Shown here: positions 34,085-42,252 of the stretch, piece after piece
How the letters are laid out: every line of letters begins with the position of its first letter
Numbering within the stretch: position 1 is the first letter of the stretch
Position numbers and translations under genes: made by a program
The notes under the pieces: model-generated
Told to the model about the DNA's origin: nothing
Database searches by the model: none
What the model saw: only the letters and a program-made list of their open reading frames with translations
Source: Flavobacteriaceae bacterium
GTDB taxonomy: Bacteria > Bacteroidota > Bacteroidia > Flavobacteriales > Weeksellaceae
Direction: 5' to 3'
Assembly: GCA_030529185.1 (NCBI GenBank)
Contig: JAUMXI010000001.1
Span: 108,655-172,654, forward strand
DNA length: 64,000 bases

Positions 34085-35875
34085 GTGAATGCGGAATTAG
34101 AACTTCAACTCAAAACCTTGCCATCGGAGCCTGGTGTGTATCGTTATTACGATAAAAATAACGATTTACTGTATGTAGGCAAGGCAAAAAATCTAAAAAA
34201 AAGAGTTCTGTCTTATTTTAATAAAAATCATACGGGCTATCGCACAAAGTTGATGGTTTCTAAAATCGTTCGCTTGGAAACTACCATTGTAAATAGTGAG
34301 TATGACGCACTTTTATTGGAAAATAATTTGATAAAAGAGCATCAGCCTATATACAATATTCTTCTGAAAGACGATAAATCTTATCCTTGGATTTGCATTA
34401 AAAAAGAGGCTTTCCCACGAGTTTTCATTACCCGAAATCGCATTAAAGATGGTTCGGAATATTATGGGCCTTATGCCAAAGTAAAACAAGCAAAGGCTTT
34501 GATAGAAGTTGTAAAAAACATCTATAAATTAAGAACTTGTAATTTAAATTTATCTAAAAATAAAATCCACGAAGGCAAATATAAAGTTTGTTTAGAATAT
34601 CACATTAAAAATTGTGAAGGGGCTTGTGAGGGCTTGGAAGATGAGGCGGATTATACTAAAAAAATAGAGGTTATTCGTGGGATTTTCAAAGGAGATTTTA
34701 AACCTGCGAGGCGATATTTAGAGGAGGAAATGTATAGTTATGCAGGAAAATTAGAGTTTGAAAAAGCACAGATGAGCAAGGAAAAATTGCAGATTTTGGA
34801 GAGTTATCAAACGCATACCACGATTATTAATCCGAATATAGATGATGTAGATGTTTTCGGAATCGTGAGCGATGAAGTGGCGGCGTATGTTAATTATTTC
34901 AAAATAAAGAACGGTTCTATTGTGCAGTCTTACACTACGGAGATTAAAAAAATGCTGGAGGAAACGGACGAGGAAATTTTAGAAGAAATTTTGATAGAAA
35001 TTCGCCAGAGGTTCAATTCTTTTTCCAAGGAAGTTTTTCTGCCTTTTCACCTTCAAATAGAAATACCAGAGGTAAAACTTATCGTCCCCAAAGTGGGCGA
35101 CAAAAGGCGTATTGTAGAACTTTCCGAGAAAAACGCTAATGAATACCGAATAGAACGCCTAAAACAAGTTCAGATTTTAGACCCCGAAAAGCATACCAAT
35201 AGGCTGATGGCGGAGATGAAAAAACTTCTTCGACTTCCCGAAGAACCACGATATATAGAGGGGTTTGATAATTCTAATATTCAGGGGACGAATCCCGTTT
35301 CGGCATGTGTGGTTTTTAAAGATGGAAAACCTAGCAAGGCAGATTATCGCATTTTTCACATTAAATCTGTGGAAGGTCCAAATGATTTCGCCTCAATGGA
35401 GGAGGTAATTTATCGCCGATACAAAAGGTTTTTAGAGGAAAATATGCCTTTGCCACAATTGATTTTAATTGATGGGGGCAAGGGACAGTTGAGTTCCGCC
35501 GTGAAAAGTTTAAAACTATTAGGACTTTACGGCAAAATCTCCATTATCGGCATCGCTAAGAGATTGGAGGAAATTTTTTTCCCCGAAGATCCAATTCCTT
35601 TATATTTAGATAAAAAATCCGAAACGCTCAAAATTTTGCAACGCGTGAGAGATGAGGCTCACCGTTTTGGCGTGAAACACCACAGAACGAGAAGAAAAAA
35701 CTCAACCATAAAATCCGAATTAGAAGAAATTCAGGGGATTGGCGAAAAATCCATAGAACTTTTACTCTCCAAACTCAAGTCCGTGAAACGAATAAAAGAA
35801 TCGCCATTAGAAGTTTTGGAGGAAATTTTAGGAAAGTCCAAAGCAAAATTGGTTTGGGAGTATTTTAATGGGTGA
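34085..35875 (+). CDS. uvrC: Excinuclease ABC subunit C
   Basis: Makes the two incisions of nucleotide-excision repair after UvrAB. 596 residues. N-terminal GIY-YIG nuclease (PGVYRYYDKNNDLLYVGKAK), UVR motif that contacts UvrB (FEKAQMSKEKLQILE), an RNase H-like 5' nuclease domain (EGFDNSNIQGTNPVSA, LILIDGGKGQL) and C-terminal helix-hairpin-helix (EIQGIGEKSIELLLSKL). The start is GTG at 34085 because it gives the family N-terminus (MNAELELQLKTLPSEPG) and no ATG fits. uvrB is also in this window, 21 kb away. Confidence 0.95.
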   Translation: MNAELELQLKTLPSEPGVYRYYDKNNDLLYVGKAKNLKKRVLSYFNKNHTGYRTKLMVSKIVRLETTIVNSEYDALLLENNLIKEHQPIYNILLKDDKSYPWICIKKEAFPRVFITRNRIKDGSEYYGPYAKVKQAKALIEVVKNIYKLRTCNLNLSKNKIHEGKYKVCLEYHIKNCEGACEGLEDEADYTKKIEVIRGIFKGDFKPARRYLEEEMYSYAGKLEFEKAQMSKEKLQILESYQTHTTIINPNIDDVDVFGIVSDEVAAYVNYFKIKNGSIVQSYTTEIKKMLEETDEEILEEILIEIRQRFNSFSKEVFLPFHLQIEIPEVKLIVPKVGDKRRIVELSEKNANEYRIERLKQVQILDPEKHTNRLMAEMKKLLRLPEEPRYIEGFDNSNIQGTNPVSACVVFKDGKPSKADYRIFHIKSVEGPNDFASMEEVIYRRYKRFLEENMPLPQLILIDGGKGQLSSAVKSLKLLGLYGKISIIGIAKRLEEIFFPEDPIPLYLDKKSETLKILQRVRDEAHRFGVKHHRTRRKNSTIKSELEEIQGIGEKSIELLLSKLKSVKRIKESPLEVLEEILGKSKAKLVWEYFNG

Positions 35876-36069
35876 TTTTTAGTTTTTAGGAAATTTTGTC
35901 TTATTTTAATCAATTTGATTTTATGAAATCGGAAAATTTGTCTTAAAAATAAGTAGTTTCTTGCTGTTGTATGATTTTGGTGAAAAAGAGAATGGGGGAA
36001 TTTGAGAATTAGATAATGTGAAAATTAATTATCTCATTACCCAATTACCTTATTAAAAAAATAACGATT

Positions 36070-38673
36070 ATGAACTTAAACCAATACACAGTTAAATCAC
36101 AAGAAGCCATTCAGAAAGCACAGCAAATTGCTTTGGAATTTGATAATCAGAGTTTGGAACCGCAACATTTATTGGAGGGGATTTTCCAAACCGATGAAAC
36201 CATTTCTTCGTTTTTATTGAAGAAATCGGAAGTAGATGTTGCTTTGGTGAGAGAGCGAAATAGAGAAAGTATAGAAAAATTACCAAAAGTAGAGGGAGGA
36301 AATCTTTATCCATCGCAATCGTTAAGTAAAATCCTTTTAGACGCTCCGAATATCGCTAAAAAAATGGGCGATGAATATGTTACCATAGAACATCTTTGGT
36401 TGGCGTTGGTGGAAATTTCTTCCCCTGTGGCAACGATGCTTAAAGATATGGGCGTAACGAAAGCCTTTTTGGAAGCCGGAATCAAGGAGCTTCGTAAAGG
36501 AGCAAAAGCAACTTCTGCAAGTTCGGAAGAAACCTACCAAAGTTTGAGTAAATATGCCAAAAACTTTAATGAACTGGCTGCAGAAGGGAAACTAGACCCT
36601 GTCATCGGTCGTGATGAGGAAATCCGTCGTGTGTTGCAGATTCTTTCCCGAAGAACCAAAAATAACCCTATCCTTATCGGAGAACCAGGAGTGGGGAAAA
36701 CTGCTATTGCTGAGGGTATTGCTCATAGAATTATTTCGGGAGATGTTCCTGAAAATCTGATGGATAAAACGCTTTATTCTCTCGATATGGGAGCTTTGGT
36801 CGCAGGGGCAAAATACAAAGGAGAGTTTGAAGAAAGACTAAAATCGGTAGTGAATGAAGTAACGAAATCTGATGGGCAAATCATCCTTTTCATCGATGAA
36901 ATTCACACGCTCGTAGGGGCAGGTGGCGGTGAAGGGGCTATGGATGCGGCGAATATCCTAAAACCCGCTTTGGCAAGAGGAGAACTTCGTGCAATTGGAG
37001 CAACGACCCTTAATGAATATCAAAAATATTTTGAAAAAGACAAGGCCTTAGAGCGTCGTTTCCAAAAAGTAATGGTGGAGGAGCCCGATACCGAATCTGC
37101 AATTTCTATCCTTCGAGGTATTAAAGATAAGTATGAGTTTCACCACAAAATCAGAATTAAAGATGAGGCAATTATCGCAGCGGTGGAAATGTCTCAACGC
37201 TATATCTCCGACCGATTTTTACCCGATAAGGCGATTGACCTCATTGATGAAGCATCAGCAAAATTGAGAATGGAAATTAATTCTAAACCTGAGGAGTTAG
37301 ATGTTTTAGACCGAAAATTGATGCAGATGGAAATAGAACTCGCCGCCATTTCCAGAGAGGGGAATCAAGTGAAAATAGACCACCTGAAAGAAGATATTGC
37401 GAAAGTGACCGAGCAACGCAATGAAATCAATGCCAAGTGGCTTCAGGAAAAACAAAAATCAGAGGATTTAACTCAGGTAAAAAAAGATATTGAATCCCTA
37501 AAATTAGAAGCTGAAAAAGCCCAAAGAGTAGGTGATTATGCCAAGGCTTCGGAAATACAATACGGCAAACTTCGTGAGAAGGAAGAGGCATTACAAAAAC
37601 TGGAACTCCTGATGCAAAACGAAGAAAATGAACTGGTAAAAGAGGAAGTAACGGCAGAAAATATATCCGAAGTCATTTCTAAATGGACGGGAATTCCAGT
37701 AACGAAATTACTTCAAAGTGAGAGAGAAAAATTACTGCACTTGGAGGAGGAACTTCATAAGCGAGTGGTAGGTCAAGAAGAAGCGATAGAAGCCGTAGCC
37801 AATGCCATCCGAAGAAATCGTGCAGGGCTTAACGATGAGAAAAAACCGATTGGTTCTTTCCTCTTCCTCGGAACTACAGGGGTGGGGAAAACCGAATTGG
37901 CAAAAGCCTTGGCGGAATTCCTATTTGATGATGAAAATAATATGACGCGTATCGATATGAGTGAATATCAGGAACGCCATAGTGTGTCGCGATTGGTAGG
38001 AGCACCTCCGGGGTATGTAGGCTATGATGAGGGCGGTCAGCTTACCGAAGCGGTGCGTAGAAGACCTTATTCCGTAGTGCTTTTAGATGAAATAGAGAAA
38101 GCACACCCTGATGTATTCAATACTTTGCTTCAAGTTTTGGACGATGGTCGATTAACCGACAATAAAGGACGCGTGGTGAATTTTAAAAACACCATCATCA
38201 TTATGACTTCTAATATGGGAAGCCATCTGATCCAAGATAATTTCTCAGAAATTAATGAAGCAACCACCAGTTTTGAACTTTCGGAGATTGTAGAAAAAAC
38301 CAAAACCGAAGTCTTTGATTTACTGAAACAAACGCTTCGTCCAGAGTTTTTGAATAGGATTGATGAGACGGTGCTGTTCCAGCCATTGAACAAATCAGAG
38401 GTAGGAAAAATCGTTCAGTTCCAGCTTAGAGGTATCAATAAAATGCTAGAGAAGAAAAATATCATCTTAACGGCTACCCAAGATGCGATAGATTTTATTT
38501 TAAGCAAAGGATACGACCCAGCATTTGGAGCAAGACCTCTAAAACGAGTGGTGCAACAAATGGTACTCAACCAACTTTCCAAAGAGGTTCTTGCCGGAAA
38601 AATTAATGATGGCGACAGAATTACGATGGATTACTTCGAGGAAAAAGGGTTGGTATTTAGAGCGGTGGAATAG
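36070..38673 (+). CDS. clpB: ATP-dependent disaggregase ClpB
   Basis: Hsp100 chaperone that pulls proteins from aggregates together with DnaK. 867 residues: N-domain (1-145), first AAA+ module (Walker [10 protein letters not shown], Walker [13 protein letters not shown]), the long coiled-coil middle domain (about 410-525) that separates ClpB from ClpA/C, and second AAA+ module (Walker [21 protein letters not shown] pore loop, [10 protein letters not shown]). No ClpP-binding IGL-type loop was noticed. It is a single gene closed by a strong terminator. No heat-shock operator was recognised; two similar 15-mers lie upstream. Confidence 0.97.
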   Translation: MNLNQYTVKSQEAIQKAQQIALEFDNQSLEPQHLLEGIFQTDETISSFLLKKSEVDVALVRERNRESIEKLPKVEGGNLYPSQSLSKILLDAPNIAKKMGDEYVTIEHLWLALVEISSPVATMLKDMGVTKAFLEAGIKELRKGAKATSASSEETYQSLSKYAKNFNELAAEGKLDPVIGRDEEIRRVLQILSRRTKNNPILIGEPGVGKTAIAEGIAHRIISGDVPENLMDKTLYSLDMGALVAGAKYKGEFEERLKSVVNEVTKSDGQIILFIDEIHTLVGAGGGEGAMDAANILKPALARGELRAIGATTLNEYQKYFEKDKALERRFQKVMVEEPDTESAISILRGIKDKYEFHHKIRIKDEAIIAAVEMSQRYISDRFLPDKAIDLIDEASAKLRMEINSKPEELDVLDRKLMQMEIELAAISREGNQVKIDHLKEDIAKVTEQRNEINAKWLQEKQKSEDLTQVKKDIESLKLEAEKAQRVGDYAKASEIQYGKLREKEEALQKLELLMQNEENELVKEEVTAENISEVISKWTGIPVTKLLQSEREKLLHLEEELHKRVVGQEEAIEAVANAIRRNRAGLNDEKKPIGSFLFLGTTGVGKTELAKALAEFLFDDENNMTRIDMSEYQERHSVSRLVGAPPGYVGYDEGGQLTEAVRRRPYSVVLLDEIEKAHPDVFNTLLQVLDDGRLTDNKGRVVNFKNTIIIMTSNMGSHLIQDNFSEINEATTSFELSEIVEKTKTEVFDLLKQTLRPEFLNRIDETVLFQPLNKSEVGKIVQFQLRGINKMLEKKNIILTATQDAIDFILSKGYDPAFGARPLKRVVQQMVLNQLSKEVLAGKINDGDRITMDYFEEKGLVFRAVE

Positions 38674-38685
38674 ATTTTATAGATA

Positions 38686-38725
38686 AAATACTATTGGTGT
38701 TAATCAACATCAGTAGTATTTTTTT
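38686..38725 (+). terminator. Intrinsic terminator of clpB
   Basis: 16-bp stem with two G-U pairs (38686-38701 with 38706-38721), loop AATC, running into TTTTTTT. Strong Rho-independent terminator. Confidence 0.88.
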
Positions 38726-38728
38726 ATT

Positions 38729-38736
38729 TAACTTTG
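38729..38736 (+). promoter_or_regulatory. Candidate -7 box for gpsA
   Basis: TAACTTTG lies just after the clpB terminator and 18 nt before ATG 38755. It covers the alternative gpsA start at 38734, which is therefore unlikely. Confidence 0.6.
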
Positions 38737-38754
38737 CTATTTAAAATAAAAACG

Positions 38755-39759
38755 ATGAGTGAGAAGAAAACTTTACCCAAAATAGGGGTTGTAGGGAGTG
38801 GAAGTTTTGCTACGGCAGTGGTAAAAATGTTGATGGAAAACTGCGAAAAAGTACATTGGCTGTTGCGAGAAGATGGCACGAAAGAGGCGTTATTGAGCCA
38901 AGGAAGCAATCCGCATTATCTTACTTCTGTGAAATTTAACCCAGAAAGATTGGTGCTTACGATGGATATTAATGAGCTGGTGTCAGTGTGTGATGTGGTT
39001 ATTTTAGCAACGCCGTCCATCTATTTGGCGAGTGCAATGGAGAAATTGAATTGCGATTATTCCAATAAGATTTTTGCTTCGGTGATTAAAGGAATTGTGC
39101 CTGAACATAATGATATTGTAGCGAATTACCTTCGTGATGTTTTCAAGATTGGATATAGAAATCAGGCGGTGTTGGCTGGTCCTTGCCACGCCGAAGAAGT
39201 CGCAATGGAGCGTTTGTCTTTCCTCACGGTAGCAGCAGCGGAAAAAGAGGTTTCTCAAATGTTGAGCGATGCACTTTCTTCAAGGTATATCAGAATTAAT
39301 CAAAGTTGTGATATTTTGGGGAATGAATATAGTGCGGTGCTTAAAAATATTTATGCTATTGGGGCAGGTATGGCGAGTGGCTTGGGCTATGGCGATAATT
39401 TTCAAGCAGTGTATATTTCTAATGCAGTTCGCGAATTGGAGGGAATTTTAGATGCTGTTTATCCAGAGCCAAGAAATGTAAATGAAAGTTCTTACATCGG
39501 AGATTTGTTGGTTACGGCATACTCTCTTTTTAGCCGAAATAGAATGCTTGGAAACTTAATAGGCAAAGGCTATACAGTAAAATCTGCGATACAATCTATG
39601 AGTATGGTGGCAGAGGGATATTACGCCACAAAGGGTATTTATGAAATTGTGAAGAACAAAAATATCAATGCTCCAATTATTAAATGTATTTACCAAATTT
39701 TACACGAAGAGAAAAACTGCCAAACAGAATTTGAGTATTTGATAGAAAAACTAAATTAA
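38755..39759 (+). CDS. gpsA: NAD(P)H-dependent glycerol-3-phosphate dehydrogenase
   Basis: Reduces dihydroxyacetone phosphate to sn-glycerol 3-phosphate for phospholipid synthesis. 334 residues from ATG 38755 (MSEKKTLPKIGVV). N-terminal Rossmann motif GVVGSGSFATA, later SVIKGI, AGPCHAEEV, and the catalytic Lys in EYSAVLKNIYAIGAGMASG. The motif GPCHAEEV has Cys-His where many homologues have Ser-Phe-Ala; this is common in Bacteroidota as I recall. It lies 1 nt before the next small gene. Confidence 0.95.
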   Translation: MSEKKTLPKIGVVGSGSFATAVVKMLMENCEKVHWLLREDGTKEALLSQGSNPHYLTSVKFNPERLVLTMDINELVSVCDVVILATPSIYLASAMEKLNCDYSNKIFASVIKGIVPEHNDIVANYLRDVFKIGYRNQAVLAGPCHAEEVAMERLSFLTVAAAEKEVSQMLSDALSSRYIRINQSCDILGNEYSAVLKNIYAIGAGMASGLGYGDNFQAVYISNAVRELEGILDAVYPEPRNVNESSYIGDLLVTAYSLFSRNRMLGNLIGKGYTVKSAIQSMSMVAEGYYATKGIYEIVKNKNINAPIIKCIYQILHEEKNCQTEFEYLIEKLN

Positions 39760-39760
39760 A

Positions 39761-40036
39761 ATGAAAAATTATACCGAATACAATACTAAAATAGGGATAA
39801 ATGAACTTTTAAGTCGTTTGGAATTAGATGATGAAAAAGGTTTTGTGAGAGGTATGCACCTTGGTGAGATGATTGCCTCCATTAAAATCCCTAACGATGG
39901 TTTTAACTATAATGAAAACGGAGAATTGGAAGAAGTGAGCAATCCGCCACAAATGTATATGCGAGTAGATTATTTGGTAAGTATCAGACAGGTGAGTTTT
40001 GACTTTAAAATCGTAGGATTTCGGTTTTTAGAATAG
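39761..40036 (+). CDS. Small conserved-looking protein, unknown function
   Basis: 91 residues, soluble, no signal peptide or membrane segment. Mixed alpha/beta composition with the segments GINELLSRLELDDEKGFVRG and PPQMYMRVDYLVSIR. I recognise no domain. Codon use and G+C match gpsA, which precedes it by 1 nt, and a strong terminator follows 4 nt after its stop, so it is surely the second gene of the gpsA transcript. Confidence 0.75.
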   Translation: MKNYTEYNTKIGINELLSRLELDDEKGFVRGMHLGEMIASIKIPNDGFNYNENGELEEVSNPPQMYMRVDYLVSIRQVSFDFKIVGFRFLE

Positions 40037-40039
40037 ATG

Positions 40040-40068
40040 AAAGGTCAAGAAAATTTCTTGACCTTTTT
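40040..40068. terminator. Intrinsic terminator after the gpsA unit
   Basis: Perfect 13-bp inverted repeat (40040-40052 with 40054-40066), followed by TTTTTAT on the plus strand. It may also stop minus-strand transcripts from the restriction-modification gene. Confidence 0.85.
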
Positions 40069-40091
40069 ATTTAGTGTTGCATCGTTTAGAA

Positions 40092-40107
40092 AAAACATGC
40101 GTGTTTT
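40092..40107. repeat. Palindrome, first of a pair
   Basis: AAAACATGCGTGTTTT, a 16-bp dyad with one mismatched pair. Its centre lies 43 bp, about four helical turns, from the centre of the second palindrome. Confidence 0.75.
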
Positions 40108-40133
40108 CTGAGAAAATGTAGTGTCTTTTTTTT

Positions 40134-40151
40134 AAAAACACGCGTGTTTTT
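40134..40151. repeat. Perfect 18-bp palindrome, second of a pair
   Basis: AAAAACACGCGTGTTTTT reads the same on both strands. It shares the core AAAACAyGCGTGTTTT with the dyad at 40092-40107. It could be a protein-binding site at the end of the restriction-modification insert. Confidence 0.8.
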
Positions 40152-40192
40152 GGGGTAAGCAAAGCGAAAAATCGTCTGCCTTTTACCTTACC

Positions 40193-40227
40193 ACCACCAC
40201 AAAATAATTCTTTTTGCCTTTTTGGAA
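40193..40227 (-). repeat. Duplicated tyrS 3' end, outer copy
   Basis: 35 bp matching 42262-42296 inside tyrS at 32 positions. On the minus strand it reads [11 protein letters not shown], the TyrS C-terminus, and continues VR-stop instead of IV-stop. Two of the three differences are silent in the tyrS frame, so this was once coding sequence. Confidence 0.85.
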
Positions 40228-40241
40228 GGGCGAAAAGAGAA

Positions 40242-42191
40242 TTAAAATCTCAATTGCAAATTTAATTTAAAATATAATTCTTCATTTTTTTCTATATACA
40301 CTTGCCCAAATCGATGACGAGTAGTAGAGGGAGTGTCCAACTTTATATTCTTAAACAAATAATTTCGTAGATTTTCTAATTCTATAATGTGAAAAGCTAC
40401 ACATTCGCCATTGTTTTTCATCACGATAGTGCCGTTCGCCTCGTATGTTCCGTTCCACTTTGTTCCTGCGAAAAATCCCAACAGAATATCGACTAATAAT
40501 TTTTTAACTTTATTCTCCAACAGGATTTTATCATTTTCATTTTGAGCTAATATTTCACAAATTTCAGAAATAGAACTTACTCTATCTTTATAGAAAATCA
40601 GCAGAATCTGTCCGATGAGGTTAGGCATTTGGCTATCTACCATTTTCAGATTAAAATCCATATTATCTTTTTCGGCTCTTTCGTAGTGCAATGTTCCGCC
40701 TAATTCTCCGATTTTTACCAATCGGTCTTTTAATTTTTCTTTGGTATTGATGGCGTTAATTTCATCAATATATTTTTTATCAAGCCCTTTTATCTTGAAA
40801 ATGAAATTCGTATTTCCAGAGGCGTTGAGCAAAGTAGGTTTATTTCCCAAATAGGATTTTATACCGAAACCTTCGTTTTCTTTATAAAAATCATTGTTTT
40901 GAATACCTAAAACAATGTCTGATTTTTGAGTACTATTGCCTCCTTTTACGATGTTAATTCCTAATTCATTTTGGACGATTTCATAGTCTGGAATCTCAAA
41001 AGTTCCTGATTTTTCTTTAACAAATTGTACCAGTTTTTCAATAAAAGTCGGATTGATAATACGGAAGATTTCAATATTTTTTTCTTCTGAACTTTGTTTG
41101 TTTTTTACAACAATATCCGATTCATTTGAAAGTAAAAATTCAATATTTAAATTCTGGTTTGTAATTTTATGAATGTTGAATTGTGTGTTGTTGGGTTCTA
41201 AATTTTCATCGGCAAGAATGAGTTTTTTCTCAATTAAAAGTTTCAAAAACACAAGTAGTTCCGTCCATTCTCCTTTGTTTTTAGTTTGTTTCATTTCGTT
41301 ATTATTTTTTTCTAAAAAAGAAAGATATTCTATTACATTTTTGGCAACTTGATAAATGGCATCAACGGCTACACTATTCCCTAATTGCTTCATTGCTTGG
41401 GTTTCGGATACAGGAAATTCAAAATCATCAGGAAAACCCTGCAATTTTTTTGCTTCTTTTACTGAAATCCGTTTTACCATACCATCTACACGATAAAATT
41501 CCCAGTTTCTTCTATCATCAATACCTGAACCTCGCCCACCGACACGCAGTGTATAACCAACTTCTCTATCGCATTTTCCTTGAAAAATATCACTCAAAGT
41601 ATATTTTAACTTTATCGGAAACGGAAATTGAAATCCTTTCAATACTTTTTCATCACGAAAACCAATCATAAAAAGTCTTGGGCGATGTTGTGGCAATCCA
41701 TAATCACTGGCTTTTACCACTTTATAATAAAAAGAGTACCCCAACTCCTCTTCCAATATTTTTCGTATGGTTTGGAATGTTTTTCCATTATCGTGTTTTA
41801 ATAATCCTTGTACATTTTCCAAAAAAAAGGCTTTTGGTCTTTTTTCCTGTAATATTTCTGCAATGTAAAAAAATAAATTTCCTCGTTCAGAATTGTGCAA
41901 ATCATTAAATCCTCTTTTCAATCCTGCTTGACTAAAAGGCTGACACGGAAAACCTGCACAGAGTATATCAAAATCAGGAATAATATGAGGATTTACACTT
42001 CGTATATCGGTATTAAAATTCTCATTTTCAAAAAGAAACGGACTTCGTTTTTGAAAATTTGTTTGATAAGTTTTTCGTGCGTGATTATCTATTTCACTGG
42101 CAAAGACACATTCTGCACCAAGCTGATGTAAAGCCAAATGAAATCCGCCAATCCCTGCAAAGAGGTCGATAAATGTTATTTTTTTGCTCAC
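40242..42191 (-). CDS. Single-chain restriction-modification protein: C5-cytosine methyltransferase fused to HpaII-type endonuclease
   Basis: 649 residues, GTG start. Residues 1-295 are a complete C5 methyltransferase: motif I FIDLFAGIGGFH (7-18), IV with catalytic Cys83 (GFPCQPFSQAG), VI ENV (125-127), VIII QHRPR (168-172), a target-recognition stretch around 212-240, IX and X (QLGNSVAVDAI). Residues 300-649 begin with an internal Met and KGEWTELLVFLKLL and resemble HpaII endonuclease, with SDIVLG and GFGIKSYLG giving candidate catalytic D425 and K445, and PTLLNASGNTNF after. If the nuclease keeps HpaII specificity the site is CCGG; this is inference. G+C is lower than in neighbours; the gene lies between two copies of the tyrS 3' end. 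Confidence 0.88.
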   Translation of the reverse strand: MSKKITFIDLFAGIGGFHLALHQLGAECVFASEIDNHARKTYQTNFQKRSPFLFENENFNTDIRSVNPHIIPDFDILCAGFPCQPFSQAGLKRGFNDLHNSERGNLFFYIAEILQEKRPKAFFLENVQGLLKHDNGKTFQTIRKILEEELGYSFYYKVVKASDYGLPQHRPRLFMIGFRDEKVLKGFQFPFPIKLKYTLSDIFQGKCDREVGYTLRVGGRGSGIDDRRNWEFYRVDGMVKRISVKEAKKLQGFPDDFEFPVSETQAMKQLGNSVAVDAIYQVAKNVIEYLSFLEKNNNEMKQTKNKGEWTELLVFLKLLIEKKLILADENLEPNNTQFNIHKITNQNLNIEFLLSNESDIVVKNKQSSEEKNIEIFRIINPTFIEKLVQFVKEKSGTFEIPDYEIVQNELGINIVKGGNSTQKSDIVLGIQNNDFYKENEGFGIKSYLGNKPTLLNASGNTNFIFKIKGLDKKYIDEINAINTKEKLKDRLVKIGELGGTLHYERAEKDNMDFNLKMVDSQMPNLIGQILLIFYKDRVSSISEICEILAQNENDKILLENKVKKLLVDILLGFFAGTKWNGTYEANGTIVMKNNGECVAFHIIELENLRNYLFKNIKLDTPSTTRHRFGQVYIEKNEELYFKLNLQLRF

Positions 42192-42230
42192 TGAATTTTT
42201 ACTTTGATATATTGAAAATTATCCCCCAAA

Positions 42231-42252
42231 GGGAACGGATATATCCGTTCCC
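42231..42252. terminator. 22-bp perfect palindrome at the tyrS stop
   Basis: GGGAACGGAT at 42231-42240 is followed by its complement arm to 42252, touching the tyrS TAG. It can form an 11-bp hairpin after tyrS but is followed by TTTGGGGG, a poor T-run, so a terminator is only one reading; a binding site upstream of the restriction-modification gene is another. Confidence 0.55.

Noticed and set aside
38734..38754. gpsA start at 38734
   Set aside because: This start overlaps a TAACTTTG -7 box; ATG 38755 gives the normal N-terminus.
40242..42191. Scarcity of CCGG in the window as support for CCGG specificity of the fused enzyme
   Set aside because: CCGG is rare by eye, but GGCC is also rare, as expected in A/T-rich DNA. 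Without a counted comparison with shuffled sequence this proves nothing.
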